Shown here in pieces: positions 23,532 to 29,657 of a stretch of DNA of 33,971 nucleotides. This DNA is from an uncultured Lachnospiraceae bacterium (lineage in GTDB: Bacteria; Bacillota; Clostridia; Lachnospirales; Lachnospiraceae). The translations under genes were made by a program, and so were the position numbers. The stretch spans positions 1-33,971 of the forward strand of contig CACYTU010000035.1 in NCBI GenBank assembly GCA_902777355.1, written 5' to 3'. The notes beneath the pieces are model-generated. The model was not told the origin of the DNA and searched no databases. It worked only from the letters and a program-made list of their open reading frames with translations. Within the stretch, counting starts at the first letter, position 1; the number at the start of each line of letters is the position of its first letter.

Positions 23532-24311
23532 ATGAAATATAAGACAATTAAAAACGCCTTTGATCACGGGAAAGCGTTTATTCCTTTCATTACTGCAGGA
23601 GACCCCGATCTGGAGTCGACAAAAGAATTCATCCTTGCAATGGAAAAGGCAGGAGCAGACCTGGTGGAGATAGGGATTCCTTTTTCCGACCCTATAGCGG
23701 AGGGCATTGTGATCCAGGAGGCTGATATACGGGCTCTTGCTTCGGGTACGACGACTGACAAAATATTTGAAATGGTGGCTGAACTCAGGCGGGAGACAGA
23801 CATGCCGCTTGTCTTTATGGGCTATCTCAACCCTGTTTTTTATTATGGTTATGAGCGCTTTTTCTCGCGCTGCGAAGACGTGGGGATCAGCGGAATAATC
23901 ATTCCTGATCTCCCGTTTGAAGAAAAGGGCGAGTGCTCGGAGATTGCGGCCGCTCACGGGGTGGATGTGATCTCCATGATTGCTCCCACCTCCGAGGACC
24001 GCATCAGGACAATCGCCTCGGATGCCCGCGGCTTTCTCTACGTCGTGTCCTCTATGGGAGTCACGGGAGTCCGGTCCGAAATCAAAACAGACCTGGCTTC
24101 AATTCTGGCTGCGATCCGCCAGGCCACGGATATTCCCGCCGGAATCGGTTTCGGAATCAATACACCTGAGCAGGCTGCGGAAATGGCGGGACTGGCCGAT
24201 GCCGTGATCGTGGGCAGTGCGATTGTCCGCATTATAGCTCAGCATGGGAAAGAGGCGGCTCCCTTCATCAGTGAATATGTAGGAAAAATGAAGGCGGCCA
24301 TCAGAGGATGA
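23532..24311 (+). CDS. trpA: Tryptophan synthase alpha subunit
   Basis: A 259-residue TIM-barrel subunit that releases indole from indole-3-glycerol phosphate. PFITAGDPDLE opens the barrel. The catalytic Glu49 equivalent is E46 in VEIGIPFSDP, while the Asp60 equivalent is glutamate (E57, AEG), followed by Ile where Pro is usual. YVVSSMGVTGVR and GFGINTPEQA (phosphate site) are normal. Asp-to-Glu at this site is, as far as I recall, widespread in Clostridia. The ribosome binding site is modest (GGAG about 11 bases upstream). It is separated from trpB by 290 bases with hairpins, although the two subunits form a complex. Confidence 0.95.
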   Translation: MKYKTIKNAFDHGKAFIPFITAGDPDLESTKEFILAMEKAGADLVEIGIPFSDPIAEGIVIQEADIRALASGTTTDKIFEMVAELRRETDMPLVFMGYLNPVFYYGYERFFSRCEDVGISGIIIPDLPFEEKGECSEIAAAHGVDVISMIAPTSEDRIRTIASDARGFLYVVSSMGVTGVRSEIKTDLASILAAIRQATDIPAGIGFGINTPEQAAEMAGLADAVIVGSAIVRIIAQHGKEAAPFISEYVGKMKAAIRG

Positions 24312-24398
24312 AAAAAACAGGGCATATGTGTGAACAGCTGCAGTACAGACCCGCCTGAAACGTGAGGTGTTTCTGCGGCAATGCGAAGCTTTGAAGAT

Positions 24399-24462
24399 GA
24401 GGAGCTTTGCCAGTGAGGACCTCTGCCAGTGAGGAGCTATGCCGGCGAGGGGATATGCAGCA
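24399..24462 (+). repeat. 16-bp tandem repeat, four copies
   Basis: Units start at 24399, 24415, 24431 and 24447 with the pattern GAGGAgCTaTGCCaGt; the last copy has diverged. The array lies just downstream of trpA. Confidence 0.75.
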
Positions 24463-24500
24463 GTGAACAGAAACAAGGGATTGCTTCCCATGAAAATGCA

Positions 24501-24529
24501 TTGTCCGTGCAAAACGCATTCTATACAAT
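24501..24529 (+). promoter_or_regulatory. Promoter upstream of the 117-residue gene and STAND NTPase
   Basis: TTGTCC (24501-24506), 17 bases, TACAAT (24524-24529), matching four and five of six consensus positions. It would start transcription near 24536, only a few bases before the hairpin at 24541. Confidence 0.6.
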
Positions 24530-24540
24530 AATTCTGTAAA

Positions 24541-24579
24541 GATTCAGCACTGCTAAACAGCAGTGCTGAATCGGTTTTA
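24541..24579 (+). terminator. Hairpin, terminator of trp operon or 5' stabiliser
   Basis: GATTCAGCACTGCT (24541-24554) pairs perfectly with AGCAGTGCTGAATC (24559-24572); loop AAAC; then GGTTTTAC. The 14-bp stem is strong but the U-tract is short. It may end trpDCFBA, and for transcripts from the promoter at 24501 it would form the extreme 5' end. Confidence 0.6.
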
Positions 24580-24631
24580 CGAACACATAGAATCGCATAT
24601 GAATTAACCTGAGGTATACGGAGGTGTGTAT

Positions 24632-24985
24632 ATGAATGCTGTAATTGAGGATCCCATGGGACTGGAATCCGGAATCCGGATCGATATGGTTAAGACAGTG
24701 ACGGACCGGAAAGCCGGCAGGATCCTGATCCGGGGAAGGATGACCGCGTGTACAAAATCTCCCGCAGTGCCGGACATTGAGCCGGAAATCGAGTGTGCTA
24801 TAATAGATTTTAACGAGGCTATTGCGGAGATCGCCCTGAGCCGCCACAATGGGTGTTTCTGGACCAACAGACAGGCGCTCTGGACGATTGAGATCGATGA
24901 TGTCGACGCAAAGATTCCGTGGGAGGAAGTGTCCATGCTTCATCTGCGTCTGATTTACTGTAACGCCGGCAGGAAGACCGATTGA
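24632..24985 (+). CDS. Hypothetical protein, 117 residues, upstream of STAND NTPase
   Basis: I do not recognise the family. The ATG at 24632 has GGAGG at 24620-24624. The protein is soluble, without signal peptide or membrane segment, mildly acidic, and rich in alternating hydrophobic residues (GRILIRGRMTAC, ECAIIDF, ALWTIEIDDV, MLHLRLIYCN) that suggest a mainly beta fold. The next gene, a large STAND NTPase, begins within about 30-95 bases on the same strand with no terminator between, so the two are probably co-transcribed from the promoter at 24501. A role as partner, regulator or ligand of the NTPase is inference. Confidence 0.7.
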   Translation: MNAVIEDPMGLESGIRIDMVKTVTDRKAGRILIRGRMTACTKSPAVPDIEPEIECAIIDFNEAIAEIALSRHNGCFWTNRQALWTIEIDDVDAKIPWEEVSMLHLRLIYCNAGRKTD

Positions 24986-25079
24986 CAGTAAAGAGACCCG
25001 GGAAGGATCCACTGTGCCCCGGCGCTTTCGCAATGCTTATTTTTTTTTACTTTTTTATCAAGAGGACCTAAACGTAAAT

Positions 25080-28000
25080 ATGAGCAGGGACTACATTCTC
25101 ACGCTGGAAGCGATCGACCGGCGGCTTTATTCGAAAGACAAGACCAGACCGCTGGCCAGATTTTCGGCATCAGACCTTTCTTTGCCCAGAGGCAACCACA
25201 CCAAAGACGGGCTTTCGGAGGAATGCCTCACCTATATGACGGAACTGCTGACCAGGCACGGGCGCCCCAATCTGCAGATGAATCATTTTCTGTTTCTGCA
25301 TTTTGGAGGGTGGGACGCCCTGATGGACTATATTCAGGCGGATCCGAAACGCCGCGGTTTTTTGCTGCGCTGTGAAGAAAAAGGCTATTCTGTTGCCTCG
25401 GAGCGGGCTCTGTTTGACCGCATGCTGGTGGACGGCGATCCGGAGCAGGGAGAGGTCAGTGCGTCCGCTTCCATGCAGTGCATTCTGGAGGCCAACACAC
25501 TGATCGTGCATAAGTACTGCGGCATATACAGCGGAAAGACCAGGCAGGATCTGCGCGATGAGATCGAAGGCTTCCTGCAGAACAGTCCGGAAGAGGAGAA
25601 GAGTCTGGTACCTCAGATGAATCTCCCGGACCGCTACGCGATCTATCGCCACATCCGTTCCCTGCTGGAGGCTTTTGATGAATATTGCGCGAGAGGAGAA
25701 GATGAAAAGGCAGACCGCTCCCTGGGAACTGCCCTGACCTGGCTGCTGCTGGCGGCTCTTCTGCGCGACAGCTGCCGCTGTCTCTGCAGCCTTCTGCCCC
25801 AGAATATCCAGATCCTCAAAGTGGAGGAGAGGGAGTCCCGCCTCAGCGGCCTCCCGGCTGTGGCCTCTGTCTCACAGCCGCCCCGGAGCGGGCGGATCTT
25901 CAAGGGCAGGCAGAAGGAGCTGGAGTGGATCGGGGACCGTTTCAGACACAGACAGAGCCCTCTCTGGATCACCGGGGACGGAGGCTGCGGCAAGACCTCT
26001 CTGGCCCTGCAGTACGCGTCGGAGGAGGATAGTGCCTGCCTTTTTGCTCCTTTTCACGAAGACCTGTTCAATACTATCGCGGAGGTCCGCTTCCAGGACC
26101 GGCTGCGCTGGGAGGAAATAGCGCCGGAGGAGCTGTTTGAATTTCACATTTCCCGCATAGCGCGCTATGGAAGCCGGTTGCTGCTGATCATTGATAATTT
26201 TGACGCGGACCGGTACGACCGTACTTTTTTCGAGATGATGGGCGCGGTCTGCGAGGCGGATCCGGAGGGGAGAAGCAACGGAGACATACTGGATCTTCTC
26301 TGCCGGACAGGCGCAAATATCCTGTTTACGACGCGGCTCTTTGTTCCGCCCCAGTATCCATCGATCTGCCTCTCGGACGAGGAACATCTTCTGACGCGCG
26401 CACAACTGACAGAGCTGGCCAAAGAGATCTATGACGACGGGGAGTGGACAGAAGAAGAGGAAGTGATGATGGAAGAAATCATCCTCTCTGTCGGAAAACA
26501 TGTCATGGTCGTCGAGCTGATCGCGGCAGCCCTCAAATATAATGCAGGCTTCAGCACTGTCGAAGAGGTCCTGGCAAAAGTGCGCAGCGGCAGGTATGCC
26601 CGGATCAGCGCGGGCGATGGAGCCGGCAGGGGTCCTGGTTCGGATGTGTACAGCCGGATGACGCAGCTCTTTTCTTTTTCCGCTTACACAAGAGAACAGC
26701 AGCTTCTGCTCCGCATTTTGTCCCTGCTTCCCTCAGGAGGACTGGACCGGGGGCTTTTCATGGAATTGAGCCGGGGAACATTTCGCCCGGAGGTTCTGCG
26801 CGGAATGCTGCTCAGGTTCCGTGACCTGCATCTTGCTTCGGTCGGAAAAACTGTTTCCATGCACCCTGTGACGGCGGACCTGGCAGGGGACAAGCTGGTC
26901 CCGGATGCGGAAAACTGCGGGGATTTTATCCGCCGGGCGCTTGCTTATTATGAACAGTATTCGGAAAAAAATTACGACTATCGTCTGCTGGCCCAGATCT
27001 CCCGTCTGCTCATGCGCTTTTATTTCAGACTGAGAGAAAATGAACAGGCCCAGACAGCGGGGGAAGGCCTGGCTGAAAAATATCCTGCCCGGCATTCCTT
27101 TGGGGAGAGCGAGGAGCGCACTCTTGCTGCGTGGAAGGTTTCTCTGATCGAGTATGAACTCGGTCACCCGCTGACAGCATTGCAGTGGGCACTGGCGGCA
27201 GAGAGCCATGCAGATGCCGTACAGGCTGATCGGGACAGTTCAGGGGCGGACGCGCAGCGGGCACTGGCGGCGGAAAGCCATGCAGCCGCCGGACAGGCTG
27301 ATCAGGATAGCTCAGGAGCGGACACGCAGCCGGCACTGGAGGCAGAGAGAGCCGCCGGACAGACTGATCGGGACAGTTCAGGAGAGGACACGCAGCCGGC
27401 ACTGCCTGCGGGGGATCCGGCTTTTCTTGCATCCGTCTGCAAAGCGGCCGCCCAGGCAGAAGCGGCTCTGGGCCGCTTTGAAGACGCCCTCATGCATTAC
27501 CGGAGGGCAATCGCTCTGCAGCAGTCTTTGCAAAACGGAGGCATCCCGGAGATCGCTGTCACTTATAATGACCTTGCGGTCGCCCTGTACGAGATGGATG
27601 AGTTTGTGGAAGCGGAAGACCTTCTCGAAAGAGCGCTTCAGATTCAGACAGAATACTACGGATCTGACAGTATCCGGATCTCCACGACCTACAACAACCT
27701 GGGACTGCTGTTTTCCGCCCGCGGAGATCATGAACTGGCGGTGACCTATTATGAAAAATCACTGCAGCTGCAGAAAAAATGCTATGGGGAGATGCATCCC
27801 GGTACCGCTGTGATCTGCTGCAACCTGGGTCAGGAATACGGCGAATTATCACAGATGGACAAGGCCCGGGCCTTTTTTGACCGCGCCCTGAGGATCAATA
27901 TGGATCTCTTTGGTGAGGACTACTCAGGAAATGCCGGTATCTGTAACAATATCGGCTTTATGCACGACGAACTTGCCCGGCAGGCAGAGGAAGAGGGGCG

Positions 28001-28283
28001 CGAAGAAGATGCCCAAGCCCTGATGGACCATGCTTTTCACTGGTATTGGAAGGCCCTCTCCATTCTGGATAAGAATTACGGAACGGAAAACCCCCACAGG
28101 GCAGATCTGTACAGCAATCTTGCGGGCGCATATCTGTTCAGGGGAGATACAGAGAACGGATATCACTGCTTTGAGACGGCAGCCGCAATACTGGAGAAGA
28201 TATTCGGGTCTGACCATCCGCGCACGCAGGCGGTCCTGGGGGATTATGCCGCGGCCAGGGAATGGTTTGAGGAAAAATCCTGA
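25080..28283 (+). CDS. STAND-class NTPase with C-terminal tetratricopeptide repeats
   Basis: A 1067-residue multidomain protein. Residues 1-270 form an uncharacterised mostly helical domain with several cysteines. The NTPase domain has Walker A GDGGCGKTS (about 299-307), Walker B LLLIIDNFDAD (about 368-378) and a sensor-like ILFTTRL (about 411-418), as in NB-ARC/STAND proteins. A helical region follows, then a 24-residue tandem repeat (about 704-773), then at least six kinesin-light-chain-type TPRs of about 42 residues (about 785-1060). No membrane segment or signal peptide. The start is uncertain: ATG 25080 has AGAGGA 13 bases away; GTG 25014 has GGAAGGA at good distance but would add 22 odd residues. 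Such proteins act as ligand-sensing switches in regulation or in defence; which applies here is unknown. Confidence 0.85.
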   Translation: MSRDYILTLEAIDRRLYSKDKTRPLARFSASDLSLPRGNHTKDGLSEECLTYMTELLTRHGRPNLQMNHFLFLHFGGWDALMDYIQADPKRRGFLLRCEEKGYSVASERALFDRMLVDGDPEQGEVSASASMQCILEANTLIVHKYCGIYSGKTRQDLRDEIEGFLQNSPEEEKSLVPQMNLPDRYAIYRHIRSLLEAFDEYCARGEDEKADRSLGTALTWLLLAALLRDSCRCLCSLLPQNIQILKVEERESRLSGLPAVASVSQPPRSGRIFKGRQKELEWIGDRFRHRQSPLWITGDGGCGKTSLALQYASEEDSACLFAPFHEDLFNTIAEVRFQDRLRWEEIAPEELFEFHISRIARYGSRLLLIIDNFDADRYDRTFFEMMGAVCEADPEGRSNGDILDLLCRTGANILFTTRLFVPPQYPSICLSDEEHLLTRAQLTELAKEIYDDGEWTEEEEVMMEEIILSVGKHVMVVELIAAALKYNAGFSTVEEVLAKVRSGRYARISAGDGAGRGPGSDVYSRMTQLFSFSAYTREQQLLLRILSLLPSGGLDRGLFMELSRGTFRPEVLRGMLLRFRDLHLASVGKTVSMHPVTADLAGDKLVPDAENCGDFIRRALAYYEQYSEKNYDYRLLAQISRLLMRFYFRLRENEQAQTAGEGLAEKYPARHSFGESEERTLAAWKVSLIEYELGHPLTALQWALAAESHADAVQADRDSSGADAQRALAAESHAAAGQADQDSSGADTQPALEAERAAGQTDRDSSGEDTQPALPAGDPAFLASVCKAAAQAEAALGRFEDALMHYRRAIALQQSLQNGGIPEIAVTYNDLAVALYEMDEFVEAEDLLERALQIQTEYYGSDSIRISTTYNNLGLLFSARGDHELAVTYYEKSLQLQKKCYGEMHPGTAVICCNLGQEYGELSQMDKARAFFDRALRINMDLFGEDYSGNAGICNNIGFMHDELARQAEEEGREEDAQALMDHAFHWYWKALSILDKNYGTENPHRADLYSNLAGAYLFRGDTENGYHCFETAAAILEKIFGSDHPRTQAVLGDYAAAREWFEEKS
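27189..27419 (+). repeat. 72-bp in-frame tandem repeat inside the STAND NTPase gene
   Basis: Units start at 27189, 27261, 27333 (66 bases) and 27399 (partial), each beginning GCACTGgcGGC. They encode about 24 residues of the type ALAAESHA..GQADRDSSGADTQ. The array forms a hydrophilic linker between the helical region and the TPRs. Lengths are multiples of three. Confidence 0.9.
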
Positions 28284-28316
28284 CGGTCCGGATTCTCTGC
28301 AGGGAAAAAAACACGC

Positions 28317-28378
28317 AAAAAGCCATCCGCATATCAGGGCTCAGAACGCTCAGAACGTTCCCCGGCGGATGGCTTTTT
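28317..28378. terminator. Bidirectional terminator between converging genes
   Basis: AGCCATCCGC (28321-28330) pairs with GCGGATGGCT (28365-28374); flanking A-run and TTTTT continue the pairing and supply U-tracts on both strands. The loop is about 34 bases. It serves the STAND gene on + and the DUF6591-like gene on -. Confidence 0.85.
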
Positions 28379-28392
28379 AATTATCGGATGGT

Positions 28393-28470
28393 GACTTCCC
28401 CGGAAGACTGCTCCGGGAGACTTCCCCGGAAGACTGCTCCGGGAGACTCCCCCGGAAGACTGTTCCGGGA
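28393..28470 (+). repeat. 26-bp tandem repeat, three copies
   Basis: Units start at 28393, 28419 and 28445: GACTtCCCCGGAAGACTGcT followed by CCGGGA. Each unit contains the palindrome-like CCCCGGAAG..CCGGGA. The array ends two bases from the stop codon of the gene on the minus strand. Confidence 0.9.
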
Positions 28471-28472
28471 GA

Positions 28473-29147
28473 CTACTCAAGGGATGAGGCTAATTTGGTA
28501 TTGATCCTGCCCATCACTTCCGTGTAATATACAAGCTCTTCATTGGACATATCTTCGTCATCCTGGATCTTCTCCAGGGCTGCCATGGTTTCCGTGTAGT
28601 CCTTCATGTACTTGGCGTAATCCAGCATCATCGCGGCTGAGTCAGCAGGATCCGCACTGTTGTATTTGTCCATGAATTCGACGTAAGTGTCAATAAAATC
28701 TTCGTATTCATCCATTGCTTTTTTAAAGGAGGGACGGATTCCGTTTACAGGGGCATCATCTCCGGATCCATTGTCCTCAGAGGCCTCTTCTTCTGCCTGG
28801 CTGCCGTCTTCGGCTTCCGCTTCCTGCTCAGGTTCTGCGTCATTGTCCTCTGTTTCCGCTTCCGCTTCCTGCTCCGGGGCTTCTTCCTTTTCCGCTTCTT
28901 CCCGGTCTTCTTCGACAGAATCCTGCTGTGCCTCTTCTTTTTCGGGCTCTTCTGTTATTTCTTCTGTTTCTTCTTCTGTTTCTTCCTCTTTTTCTTCATC
29001 CGGCTCCGATTCCGCAGTCTGTGTTGCGGCGGCCGGTTCCTCTTTACTGTCTTTTGACTTGGAACCCTTTCCGCCCATCGTGGAAAAAGCGAAAATCAGA
29101 ATGAGAATCAGTATGATCAGGGGAAGCTTACTCTTTTTCTTTTTCAT
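28473..29147 (-). CDS. Membrane-anchored acidic protein with DUF6591-like C-terminal domain
   Basis: A 224-residue protein. The ATG at 29147 (MKKKKSKLPLIILILILIFA) is chosen because GGAGG lies just upstream, inside a longer frame from 29159. A single hydrophobic segment (about residues 8-24) follows the lysines; there is no cysteine, so it is an N-terminal anchor and not a lipoprotein. Residues about 35-130 are an extremely acidic Glu-rich stalk (EEETEEETEEITEE type). The C-terminal helical domain, starting at PSFKKAMDEYEDFIDTYVEF and ending in ELVYYTEVMGRINTKL, resembles DUF6591 of Firmicutes surface proteins. Function unknown; probably outside the membrane. Confidence 0.75.
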   Translation of the reverse strand: MKKKKSKLPLIILILILIFAFSTMGGKGSKSKDSKEEPAAATQTAESEPDEEKEEETEEETEEITEEPEKEEAQQDSVEEDREEAEKEEAPEQEAEAETEDNDAEPEQEAEAEDGSQAEEEASEDNGSGDDAPVNGIRPSFKKAMDEYEDFIDTYVEFMDKYNSADPADSAAMMLDYAKYMKDYTETMAALEKIQDDEDMSNEELVYYTEVMGRINTKLASSLE

Positions 29148-29291
29148 ATTATCCTCCATATGATAGTGATTGATGATAAATCTTTTGCCATATCTACTGC
29201 TTTGCAGATATCTCCAATATAGCTTTCACGCGAAATCTGCTCTATGCAAAACGCGGGGATTGCTGCCCCCGATCTTGCACCTGAAATGCAG

Positions 29292-29357
29292 AAAAAAGCC
29301 TCCCGGAAGCCCATCCAATGATGATCAGATCATTGAAAGGCTGCCGGAAGGCTTTTT
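29292..29357. terminator. Bidirectional terminator downstream of the M13 peptidase gene
   Basis: AAAAAGCCT near 29293-29301 pairs with AGGCTTTTT near 29349-29357; inside, CCGG/CCGG and AGCC/GGCT pairs and an AATGAT-type hairpin extend the stem. A- and T-runs on the two sides make it work in both directions. For the minus strand it is about 300 bases after the peptidase stop. Confidence 0.8.
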
Positions 29358-29493
29358 AATAGTGTGGTTATGGGCGGGTGCCCGCAAAATGTATGAAAAG
29401 ATATAGAATGATGTAAAGGTAAAAAGCCAGGAAAAGGCTCTGAGTCTCGTCAATATGCACATACAACCGCAGGACCATTGCGCAGCTCAGAAG

Positions 29494-29600
29494 GAGATGT
29501 TGCGTGCCTGGTACTTGGGCGCTGGTTTTTAGCGCCCTTAGTACCGCTGCCAGCGAGGATTGAGCGAGAGCGTGTCCAAGGTGTTTGTTTTTGACCCCGA
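29494..29600. ncRNA. Candidate structured element (strong hairpin plus conserved-looking flank)
   Basis: GGTACT-T-GGGCGCT (29510-29523) pairs with AGCGCCC-TT-AGTACC (29531-29545), a 13-bp interrupted stem, followed by a GC-rich segment with CCGCTGCCAGCGAGG and GAGCGAGAGCG. AAGGAG and an 11-codon frame ending in the hairpin loop lie at the left end. The block does not resemble the flanking AT-rich DNA. It could be a small RNA, an attenuator or one copy of a dispersed repeat family; strand unknown. Confidence 0.35.
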
Positions 29601-29657
29601 CATCATAGAATAATAATGCCTGATTATTTTAAATATGTATAAATGCAGGCAGGGGGC

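Larger units (their letters stand above)
24312..24631 (+). other. 320-base gap trpA to the 117-residue gene
   Basis: The gap holds a 16-base tandem repeat (24399-24462), a promoter (24501-24529) and a strong hairpin (24541-24572). No gene is visible. Confidence 0.6.
29148..29657 (-). other. 510-base gap between the DUF6591-like gene and the M13 peptidase gene
   Basis: On the minus strand this lies downstream of the peptidase and upstream of the DUF6591-like gene. It contains a bidirectional terminator (29292-29357) and a separate structured element (29494-29600). A hairpin (ATATCTGC with GCAG.AGATAT, about 29188-29212) lies close to the DUF6591-like start. I see no consensus promoter for that gene. 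Confidence 0.55.

Noticed and set aside
28687-29163. Long serine-rich frame on the plus strand
   Set aside because: It is antisense to the Glu-rich region of the DUF6591-like gene; the serine runs are the complement of glutamate codons.
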